A DNA stretch of 6,653 nucleotides from Legionella sp. (GTDB lineage: Bacteria; Pseudomonadota; Gammaproteobacteria; Legionellales; Legionellaceae): positions 1 to 6,653 of the forward strand of contig SCSO01000051.1 in the NCBI GenBank assembly GCA_004297865.1, in the 5' to 3' direction. The notes under the pieces are model-generated. The model saw nothing but the letters and a program-made list of their open reading frames with translations, did no database searches and had not been told where the DNA came from. Within the stretch, counting starts at the first letter, position 1, and each line of letters starts with the position of its first letter. This document shows positions 1 through 5,738 of this stretch, piece by piece. The position numbers and the translations under genes were made by a program.

Positions 1-1295
1 GTCAAGGCGGCATACAATTGATAATCGTCGTGAATCAAGTCAGTAACTTTTGTACTATTATCCTTGGATTCAGAACTATCTTTGTTTAATATGTGTCCAC
101 TTAGATCAGCCTCACTGAAGTTGAGATCTGATTTTTTAGCAGTATCTTTAGAGATAGTCATTTCTTCAACCACGATGTCAGGAACAATACCTTTCGCTTG
201 GATAGAAATACCTGCAGGTGTGTAATAAAGGGCTGTGGTCAGTTTAATCCCTGTTTTACCATCGAGAGGTAAGACAGTTTGCACAGAGCCTTTACCAAAA
301 CTTTTAGTTCCTAAAATAATCGCTCTTTTGTTATCTTTGAGTGCACCAGCCACAATTTCTGAGGCTGAAGCAGATCCATTGTTTATTAAAACCACAATGG
401 GCGCATTATCTAATACGTCCCCAGGGTTGGCCAAGGCAGTAAATTTTGAGCCAGGTAGACGACCTTCGGTATACACGATCATTTCTTGTTTGCCAGACTT
501 ATTGCTGCTTAAAAAAGCATCAGATACTTGTATTGCTGTATCTAACAGGCCACCAGGATTATTACGTAAATCTAAGATTAGGCCTTTTAATTTACCATTT
601 GATTGTTGTTTTAATTGGTCTATGGCTTCTAACATATCTTTTCCAGTTTGGGCTTGGAATTGAGTTAAGCGGATATAACCATAGCCATCACTTAACATTT
701 TACTTTTTACGCTTTTAATCAGAATCACTTCGCGAATAAGGTTAAAGCTTAATGGTTTACTTTCACCTTTACGAAGTACAGTCAATTCAATGGTGCTTCC
801 TGCCTTACCACGCATCATGTTAACGGCATCTTTTAAAGAAAGTCCTTGAACGGATTGTTTACCTAATTTGATAATATAGTCACCAGACTTAATCCCGGCT
901 TTAAAGGCAGGTGTATCGACTAGGGGGCTAATTACTTTGACCACGCCATCTTCCATGGTCACTTCAATACCTAAACCACCAAACTCGCCGCTGGTAGAGG
1001 TTTGTAGTTCTTTGAACTCTTCTTCATCTAAATAGCTAGAATGAGGGTCTAAACCAGATAACATCCCGCGAATGGCATTATCGAACAATTCTTTATCATC
1101 GATGGGTTTAACATAGTATTTTTTAATTTCACCAATCGCATTGGAAAATCGTTGAACATCTTCTAAGGGAACACCTTTAGTTGGAGTAGGATTAGTTACC
1201 ACAGACTCATCTGCAGTAAATGCAGTCAAGGGCAGCATTAGCGTTAAAGTAAACGCTAGAACTAAAGTACCAGAAAGCATTTTCTTAATAACCAT
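1..1295 (-). CDS. ctpA: S41 family carboxyl-terminal processing protease CtpA (3' end outside window)
   Basis: This is a periplasmic serine protease of the CtpA/Prc family, which trims or degrades envelope proteins from their C-termini; in several proteobacteria such enzymes control peptidoglycan hydrolases. I translated 431 codons without a stop up to the window edge, so the C-terminus is missing. Residues 1-28 form a signal peptide (KK, then a hydrophobic run, with likely cleavage between residues 25 and 28). An N-terminal helical part (about 45-100) contains GLDPHSSYLD. A PDZ domain follows (about 104-185, FGGLGIEV onward), then the protease core with LDLRNNPGG at 241-249. The Ser-Lys-Gln triad is intact: S310 in NNGSASASEI, K335 in SFGKGSVQT and Q339, with the same spacing as Bacillus CtpB (S309/K334/Q338). 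The tail DDYQLYAAL at the edge is typical of the family C-terminus, so few residues are probably lost. The ATG at 1295 is supported by an AGGAG site. It lies downstream of envC on the same strand, an arrangement known from other gammaproteobacteria. Confidence 0.96.
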   Translation of the reverse strand, partial: MVIKKMLSGTLVLAFTLTLMLPLTAFTADESVVTNPTPTKGVPLEDVQRFSNAIGEIKKYYVKPIDDKELFDNAIRGMLSGLDPHSSYLDEEEFKELQTSTSGEFGGLGIEVTMEDGVVKVISPLVDTPAFKAGIKSGDYIIKLGKQSVQGLSLKDAVNMMRGKAGSTIELTVLRKGESKPLSFNLIREVILIKSVKSKMLSDGYGYIRLTQFQAQTGKDMLEAIDQLKQQSNGKLKGLILDLRNNPGGLLDTAIQVSDAFLSSNKSGKQEMIVYTEGRLPGSKFTALANPGDVLDNAPIVVLINNGSASASEIVAGALKDNKRAIILGTKSFGKGSVQTVLPLDGKTGIKLTTALYYTPAGISIQAKGIVPDIVVEEMTISKDTAKKSDLNFSEADLSGHILNKDSSESKDNSTKVTDLIHDDYQLYAAL

Positions 1296-1301
1296 AGCAA
1301 T

Positions 1302-1306
1302 CTCCT
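1302..1306 (-). promoter_or_regulatory. Shine-Dalgarno site of ctpA
   Basis: On the minus strand AGGAG (part of GAGGAGAT) sits six bases upstream of the ATG at 1295. It fixes the start of ctpA and suggests efficient translation independent of envC. Confidence 0.85.
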
Positions 1307-1362
1307 CGGATGCAAGGCCACATGAATCAGCCGCCTACTTTTCTTGTTGTTCTTATATGAAA

Positions 1363-1379
1363 TGCAATTTGAATGCCAG
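1363..1379 (-). promoter_or_regulatory. Candidate sigma-54 (-24/-12) promoter upstream of ctpA
   Basis: Reading the minus strand, CTGGCATTCAAATTGCA spans 1379 to 1363. Against the RpoN consensus YTGGCAC-N5-TTGCW it matches YTGGCA and TTGCA, and the invariant GG (1377-1376) and GC (1365-1364) are spaced exactly as required. Only the final C of TGGCAC and the following G differ. It would start transcription near 1352, giving an untranslated leader of about 57 bases with the AGGAG site near its end. It lies in the short non-coding gap after envC, which is a sensible place for a promoter. A TATAAG at 1352-1357 could instead be a sigma-70 -10 box, but I see no good -35 at 16-18 bases. The call rests on the motif alone; no activator-binding site was identified. 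Confidence 0.45.
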
Positions 1380-1392
1380 CGGCAAAAAAACT

Positions 1393-2520
1393 TTAAGACA
1401 ACCAAGTTAAGGGAGGTACCGCTTTTCCTTTCTGTCTTATCTCAAAGTATAGACCGTTTTGCTTGATTCCACCGCTGTGGCCTACGCTAGCGACCTGTTC
1501 GTTCTGATGAACCATCTGGCCTTTGCTTTTGAAAAGAGATTGATTATGGGCATATAAAGTCATAAATCCTTGGCCATGATCGATGATTAATAACAATCCA
1601 TAGCCCTTTAACCAGTCGCTAAAAACGACCTTTCCGGGATAAACGGCAGTAACTACCGTTCCTTCATCGGCAAAAAATGTCACTCCTTGGTTCATCTTTT
1701 TCAAGGATCTATGTGCAGTTTGTATAGGAAGCGGCAATTTTTTGCGCATCTGCAGGAAGGGTTTGCTGATTTGAATGACACTTTGTTGAGATAATGACTT
1801 TAATAGGTTGGAGAGATTTTCTTTATCTTTTTTAACATCACTGAGGGTAACTTGGTTATTTTGGATCTCCTTATCTAATGATTGTATGACTTGGGTATGG
1901 TAGGTTTTTGCCTTGGTCAACTCCTGTTGATGTTGGGTTAATTCATCTCTCAATTGCTGAGTTTTTGCTAATTCACTATTCAATATAACCTTGTTTTCAT
2001 TAATTTTTTTACGAGTTTCATCAATGTTATCAATCAGGTTTTGACGTGATTTAACCAGATATTGATAATAAGTTAACAGGCGACTTATACGATTAGGATC
2101 ATCTTGGTTTAATACCCATTTTAAAGGTTGATATTCACCTATTCGGTAACGGGCGCGGACATGACCAGCAAGAAGCTCTTGTTGATTTTTTAACTCTTGG
2201 TGCAATTGGCTATCCTTGTCATGAAGAACGGCAATTTTGCGTTCTTTGGAAAGCATCTCATTTTGCGTTTGGTGTAATTGTCGTATACCTTCACCGATTT
2301 GCTTTTCGGTTTGGGCCAGTTCTTTATTTAATAAGCCCTGTTTATCATGGGCTGAAGTGAGTGCTTCTTGTAAGCGATTAATTTGTGCATCTAATTGTTT
2401 CAGTTTGGTTTTAGTTTGCTGTACTTTCACATTAGTCGTTTCCGCATGGGCTGAAAAAAATAGCATTAAGCCCGTAAAAGAAGTAATAAATAGGCGAAAA
2501 ATGTGTTTAGGCATGGACAT
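1393..2520 (-). CDS. envC: Murein hydrolase activator EnvC (coiled coil plus degenerate LytM/M23 domain)
   Basis: EnvC-type proteins are periplasmic activators of the N-acetylmuramyl-L-alanine amidases (AmiA/AmiB or AmiC class) that split septal peptidoglycan in cell division, and they are recruited to the septum by FtsEX. The 375-residue product has a signal peptide (residues 1-26, hydrophobic core LFITSFTGLMLFF, cleavage after AHA). A long Gln/Lys/Glu-rich coiled coil covers about 30-245, broken near 120-150 by RARYRIGEYQPLKWVLNQ, a segment characteristic of the family. A linker KPFLQMRKKLPLPI precedes the LytM domain at about 277-372. That domain has lost zinc ligands: the HxxxD motif is N277/T281 and the HxH motif is G356/Y358, while H325 in LYAH remains. 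It is therefore expected to be a non-catalytic regulator, as in E. coli EnvC. The start at 2520 overlaps gpmI by 14 bases, with GGA about eight bases upstream; a second ATG at 2514 is an alternative start. Confidence 0.93.
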   Translation of the reverse strand: MSMPKHIFRLFITSFTGLMLFFSAHAETTNVKVQQTKTKLKQLDAQINRLQEALTSAHDKQGLLNKELAQTEKQIGEGIRQLHQTQNEMLSKERKIAVLHDKDSQLHQELKNQQELLAGHVRARYRIGEYQPLKWVLNQDDPNRISRLLTYYQYLVKSRQNLIDNIDETRKKINENKVILNSELAKTQQLRDELTQHQQELTKAKTYHTQVIQSLDKEIQNNQVTLSDVKKDKENLSNLLKSLSQQSVIQISKPFLQMRKKLPLPIQTAHRSLKKMNQGVTFFADEGTVVTAVYPGKVVFSDWLKGYGLLLIIDHGQGFMTLYAHNQSLFKSKGQMVHQNEQVASVGHSGGIKQNGLYFEIRQKGKAVPPLTWLS

Positions 2521-4051
2521 GATTTTTTTCCAAAAGTATCTTTCCTGTCATTTCTTTAGGCGATTTTATCCCTAAAATATATAAAACCGTGGGTGCTACA
2601 TCAATTAAACTACCAGTGGATTGGATAAAATGCCAGTCTCCTCCTACACAGAGTAAAGGAACAGGCTCGCTAGTATGAGCAGTGCAGGGCTGTTGCGTAC
2701 TTTCATCAAACATTTCTTCAGCATTACCATGGTCAGCAGTAATGAGTAAGGTACCTCCTTGTGCTTCCAAAGCCTTCCAAACGCGATACATGCATTGATC
2801 CAAGCATTCTATAGCTCGGATAGTCGCTTTAAGATCGCCACTATGGCCTACCATATCTGCATTGGCATAATTACAGATGACCACATCATAACGATGTTCA
2901 TTGATAGCTTTCACTAAGGTATCAGTAAGTTCGGGAGCGCTCATTTCGGGTTGCAAATCATAGGTGGCGATTTTGGGCGAAGGAATTAAAATCCGCTCTT
3001 CCTCAGCAAAAATCTGTTCACTTCCGCCGTTAAAGAAAAAGGTAACATGGGCATATTTTTCTGTTTCGGCAATGCGTAATTGCTTTAACTTTTCGTTAGC
3101 TAATATTTCTCCTAAGGTGTTATTTAAAGGGATAGGAGGATAGGCCGGAGTAGTGGCTAAATTTTTATCAAACTCAGTCATGCTCACAAAAGCAGACAGT
3201 TTGGGAATGCGTGCGCGGGGGAACCCACTAAATGAAGGGTCTATAAAGGCTGCAGTGAGTTGTCGGGCTCGATCGGCGCGGAAATTAAAAAATAAAACGG
3301 CATCGCCGTCTGCAATAGCTTTCCCTGTCCCAATTAAAGTAGGAGGAATAAACTCATCGGTTAGATTTTGTTGATAATAAGCCTCAATGGCACTTTCAGC
3401 GCTAGGAAATGTCTGCGCAGATTTTGCTTCGGTGAGAAGTTCATAAACGGGGACAACTCGTTCCCAGCGTTTATCTCTATCCATCGCATAATAACGCCCA
3501 CTAATAGAGGCAATTTTAGCCACTGGATGTTTTTGTAATTCTAAATCTAAGCGGGCAAAGCTGTCTAAAACACTTTGCGGAGGCGTATCGCGTCCGTCTA
3601 AGAAAAGATGCAGATACACTGAATCAAACTGGTGAGAGTCACATAAGGCTAATAAGGAATATAAATGTTGTTCATGACTATGCACGCCGCCAGGTGAAAA
3701 GAGACCCATAATATGCAGGGATTTTTGTTTGGTTTTGAGTTCGTTGATCAACTGATTAAAGACGGGATTTTGGAAAAATTCCCCATCACTAATTGCTTCA
3801 TTAATGCGCGTAAAATCTTGAACAATTCGCCGTCCAGCGCCAATGTGCATATGCCCTACTTCTGAATTGCCCATTTGATCCTGAGGTAAGCCGACGGGCA
3901 GACCGGAAGCTTCTAGTAAAATATGCGGGCAATTTTGCCACCAGGCATCCCAGTGGGGAGTATGGGCTTGAGCTATGGCATTGTGTTGATACTCTTCATT
4001 GTAGCCCCATCCATCTAAGATCATGAGTACTAGCGGGGCAGGTCGGGACAT
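2507..4051 (-). CDS. gpmI: 2,3-bisphosphoglycerate-independent phosphoglycerate mutase
   Basis: GpmI interconverts 3-phosphoglycerate and 2-phosphoglycerate in the cytoplasm for glycolysis and gluconeogenesis, using two Mn ions and a phosphoserine intermediate. The 514-residue length is normal for the family. The alkaline-phosphatase-like metal sites are complete: D13 (LDGWG), the nucleophile S63 (GNSEVGHMHIGAGR), D399 and H403 (NYANADMVGH), D440 and H441 (TADHGNAEEM) and H459 (TAHTSEPVP). The inserted phosphotransfer domain (about 77-310) carries the substrate-binding residues H124 (GGVHSH), R154/D155 (DGRDTPP), R186 and R192 (SGRYYAMDRDKRW) and R258/R261 (FNFRADRAR). K332 is in AETEKYAHVTFFFNGG. 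The ATG at 4051 has a GAGGAG site six bases upstream. It is the first gene of the leftward block gpmI-envC-ctpA, and its end overlaps envC, suggesting cotranscription and translational coupling. Confidence 0.98.
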   Translation of the reverse strand: MSRPAPLVLMILDGWGYNEEYQHNAIAQAHTPHWDAWWQNCPHILLEASGLPVGLPQDQMGNSEVGHMHIGAGRRIVQDFTRINEAISDGEFFQNPVFNQLINELKTKQKSLHIMGLFSPGGVHSHEQHLYSLLALCDSHQFDSVYLHLFLDGRDTPPQSVLDSFARLDLELQKHPVAKIASISGRYYAMDRDKRWERVVPVYELLTEAKSAQTFPSAESAIEAYYQQNLTDEFIPPTLIGTGKAIADGDAVLFFNFRADRARQLTAAFIDPSFSGFPRARIPKLSAFVSMTEFDKNLATTPAYPPIPLNNTLGEILANEKLKQLRIAETEKYAHVTFFFNGGSEQIFAEEERILIPSPKIATYDLQPEMSAPELTDTLVKAINEHRYDVVICNYANADMVGHSGDLKATIRAIECLDQCMYRVWKALEAQGGTLLITADHGNAEEMFDESTQQPCTAHTSEPVPLLCVGGDWHFIQSTGSLIDVAPTVLYILGIKSPKEMTGKILLEKNHVHA

Positions 4052-4057
4052 TAAAAA

Positions 4058-4063
4058 CTCCTC
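4058..4063 (-). promoter_or_regulatory. Shine-Dalgarno site of gpmI
   Basis: The minus strand reads GAGGAG followed by six bases and the gpmI ATG at 4051, which is close to ideal strength and spacing and supports the chosen start. Confidence 0.85.
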
Positions 4064-4088
4064 AATGAGAGATTAAGTGAATAAATCG

Positions 4089-4118
4089 ATTATAACTTCT
4101 TAAGACACTTATTTGTAA
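4089..4118 (-). promoter_or_regulatory. Candidate sigma-70 promoter of gpmI
   Basis: On the minus strand a perfect -10 box TATAAT lies at 4094-4089. A weak -35 candidate TTACAA lies at 4118-4113, 18 bases upstream. Transcription would begin near 4082, leaving a leader of about 30 bases that contains the GAGGAG site. The -10 is convincing in position and sequence; the -35 matches consensus at only three of six bases, so the full pair is tentative. Confidence 0.5.
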
Positions 4119-4137
4119 CCCACTACTACTTTTTTCT

Positions 4138-4164
4138 TAAAGAGGTTAGACTATGGCCATTTGA
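4138..4164 (+). other. Ribosome site plus three-codon minigene in frame with uppS
   Basis: TAAAGAGGT at 4138-4146 matches eight of nine bases of the full anti-16S sequence TAAGGAGGT. It is followed after six bases by ATG GCC ATT TGA (4153-4164). This ATG is in the same frame as uppS, whose TTG start at 4183 is 30 bases downstream, so only the TGA separates it from the UppS reading frame. It may be a leader minigene that delivers ribosomes to uppS, or the relic of an older, longer UppS N-terminus interrupted by a nonsense change or sequence error. If transcription starts between here and uppS it would have no role; TAGACT at 4147-4152 is a weak -10 candidate that would imply this. Confidence 0.4.
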
Positions 4165-4169
4165 ACACT

Positions 4170-4175
4170 GGGAAG
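4170..4175 (+). promoter_or_regulatory. Shine-Dalgarno site of uppS
   Basis: GGGAAG lies seven bases upstream of the TTG at 4183 and decides in favour of that non-ATG start. In the same frame, only CTG (4168) and ATT (4180) lie between the TGA at 4162 and this TTG, and neither has a better-placed site. Confidence 0.6.
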
Positions 4176-4182
4176 ACGGATT

Positions 4183-4896
4183 TTGGATTTGAAATTACCG
4201 CAACATATTGCCATTGTGATGGATGGCAATGGCCGTTGGGCCGAAAATCGTGGTTTAGCACGTTTTGAAGGTCATATAGCCGGGGTTTCATCAGTAAAGA
4301 AAATAATACGTCATTGTTTGGCAAAACAAATTGGCTGTTTAAGCTTATTTGCTTTTAGCTCCGAAAATTGGGCTCGTCCAGTGGAAGAAGTCAATTTTCT
4401 TATGGAATTGTTTTTAAACGCACTAAAAAAAGAAATTGCAGAGTTGGATGAGCATGGGGTGCGGATGCGCTTCACTGGTGATCGCAGCGAACTTTCCCCT
4501 TTATTACAATCCGAAATGTTAGAGTCTGAGCAAACCACAGCTAAGAATAAGGAACTCATTTTAAATATAGTCGTAAACTATGGTGGCAAATGGGACCTAA
4601 TGACTGCGGCAAAAAAGATGACAGCAGCTGTGCTAAGTGGTGATTTGGCTTTAGAAGACATCACAGAAGCTGATTTTGCACAGTATTTAGATACGGATGG
4701 GTTGCCTGAGCCAGACTTATTTATTCGTACTAGCGGTGAATTGCGAATTAGCAATTTTTATCTTTGGCAATTAGCCTATACCGAATTGTATTTTACCGAG
4801 GTACATTGGCCTGATTTCGATGAAAAGCAATTAGACATTGCGTTAGCCTCTTTTAGTAAAAGAAAAAGACGATTTGGACAGCTTCAAGCAATTTAA
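4183..4896 (+). CDS. uppS: Undecaprenyl diphosphate synthase (cis-prenyltransferase), TTG start
   Basis: UppS adds eight isopentenyl units in cis to farnesyl diphosphate, making the C55 carrier lipid precursor used for peptidoglycan, O-antigen and other polysaccharides; it acts at the cytoplasmic membrane face. The 237-residue product shows all signatures: MDGNGRW with catalytic D14, plus N16 and R18; H31 in [17 protein letters not shown] (58-66) with S59 and W63; VNYGGKWD (131-138); and [12 protein letters not shown] (181-192) with R182, E186, R188 and S190. Each residue is offset by exactly 12 from its E. coli counterpart (D26, R194, E198, R200, S202), so the protein has a shorter N-terminus than the E. 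coli enzyme. The start must be non-ATG: the first in-frame ATG after the upstream TGA is codon 13, inside the catalytic core. TTG at 4183 with GGGAAG upstream is the best choice. It is the first gene of the block and is followed after 13 bases by cdsA. Confidence 0.95.
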   Translation: MDLKLPQHIAIVMDGNGRWAENRGLARFEGHIAGVSSVKKIIRHCLAKQIGCLSLFAFSSENWARPVEEVNFLMELFLNALKKEIAELDEHGVRMRFTGDRSELSPLLQSEMLESEQTTAKNKELILNIVVNYGGKWDLMTAAKKMTAAVLSGDLALEDITEADFAQYLDTDGLPEPDLFIRTSGELRISNFYLWQLAYTELYFTEVHWPDFDEKQLDIALASFSKRKRRFGQLQAI

Positions 4897-4909
4897 CTAG
4901 GGGCAAAAC

Positions 4910-5707
4910 ATGTTTATGCAGCGTTTAATCACTTCTTTGATTCTCGTTCCCATCGTTTTGTTCACTCTTTTTTATGCAAATCCTTGGATATTGGGTGCTA
5001 TATTATTGGCCACGGTATTGCTTGCAGGCACTGAATGTTGGCAGCTTATTCCTCTGCAACGTTGGTCTATGAAGTTCGCTTTTATGCTAGTGTTAATGCT
5101 GGCACTCTATGGGTGTTATTTGTTCTATGATTATTGGTTAGTACTAGGATTAATCGTTTGGTTAGGCGTTTGTGTAGCCATTCTTACTTTCCCTGCATCA
5201 CAAGCCTATTGGGGAAATCCGGTCATTGTAAGTGCTTTATGTTGGTTGTTCATTCCTTTATTTATGCTAAGTCTAATGCACCTTTATTTTTTACCGCAAG
5301 GAAAAAGTTTAGTGCTTTATTTGCTGTTTTTAGTATGGGCTGCGGACGTAGGGGCTTATCTGTTTGGAAAATTATGGGGCCGGCATAAAATGATTCCTCA
5401 GGTTAGTCCAGGGAAATCTTGGGAAGGATTGGGGGGTGGCTTTCTTTTAGCGTTGATTATTGCTACCGTTGCTTACTATTATTATCAGCCTAATTCCTTT
5501 ACTATGTGGTTTGTTTTAGCGATCTTGACGGTTATTATTTCCGTTTTTGGTGATTTATTTGTCAGTATTTTAAAAAGACGTTGTCATTTAAAAGATACTG
5601 GCGCGCTCATTCCTGGGCATGGTGGAGTCTTAGATCGCTTAGATAGTCTAATGGCGGCTTTGCCTGTATTTTATCTTGGTTTAACTTACATCTCTCTAGG
5701 TGTTTAA
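4910..5707 (+). CDS. cdsA: Phosphatidate cytidylyltransferase (CDP-diacylglycerol synthase)
   Basis: CdsA is an integral inner-membrane enzyme that converts phosphatidic acid and CTP to CDP-diacylglycerol and pyrophosphate, the branch point for phosphatidylethanolamine, phosphatidylglycerol and cardiolipin. The 265-residue protein is strongly hydrophobic, with about seven or eight membrane segments (near 6-23, 27-45, 54-72, 76-93, 105-126, 132-153, 175-192 and 199-217). The family signature is complete at 219-245: S219, K222-R223, K228-D229, P235, H237-G238-G239, D242-R243 and D245, which forms the metal and nucleotide site. WAADVGAYLFGKLWGRHK (143-160) and SPGKSWEG (166-173) are also typical. 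The ATG at 4910 has AGGGG (4899-4903) six bases upstream; ATG at 4916 is a less likely alternative. It sits 13 bases after uppS and 31 bases before rseP, so the three genes are probably one transcript. Confidence 0.96.
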   Translation: MFMQRLITSLILVPIVLFTLFYANPWILGAILLATVLLAGTECWQLIPLQRWSMKFAFMLVLMLALYGCYLFYDYWLVLGLIVWLGVCVAILTFPASQAYWGNPVIVSALCWLFIPLFMLSLMHLYFLPQGKSLVLYLLFLVWAADVGAYLFGKLWGRHKMIPQVSPGKSWEGLGGGFLLALIIATVAYYYYQPNSFTMWFVLAILTVIISVFGDLFVSILKRRCHLKDTGALIPGHGGVLDRLDSLMAALPVFYLGLTYISLGV

Positions 5708-5738
5708 TCGGGCAGTGTATTAATTATTGGATGTTTAC

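Noticed and set aside
235..718. Two plus-strand open frames (235-663 and 446-718) opposite ctpA
   Set aside because: They lie antisense to the protease core of ctpA, which reads through without a stop and carries an intact catalytic triad; their translations show no recognisable domain and no ribosome site was evident.
1376..1395. Possible terminator after envC (GCC/GGC near a run of seven T on the coding strand)
   Set aside because: The stem would be three base pairs and the T run precedes it on the transcribed strand, so it is not a rho-independent terminator.
2237..2575. Plus-strand open frame across the envC start
   Set aside because: It is antisense to the envC signal peptide and coiled coil and to the gpmI end; the translation is Cys/Ser/Phe-rich, as expected from reading AT-rich genes backwards.
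3153..3374. Plus-strand open frame inside gpmI
   Set aside because: It is a shadow of the conserved gpmI coding sequence, with no family resemblance.
4091..4096. TATAAC as a plus-strand -10 box for uppS
   Set aside because: No -35 lies at 16-18 bases upstream, and the sequence overlaps the better minus-strand TATAAT assigned to gpmI.
4074..4111. Inverted repeat TAAGTG ... CACTTA flanking the gpmI -10 region
   Set aside because: The arms are only six bases with a 26-base AT-rich spacer, which is expected by chance here and not enough to call an operator.
4311..4559. Minus-strand open frame inside uppS
   Set aside because: It lies opposite the conserved FAFSSENW region of uppS and has no independent support.
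5134..5388. Plus-strand open frame in another frame of cdsA
   Set aside because: It overlaps cdsA completely; the hydrophobic pattern and signature belong to the cdsA frame.
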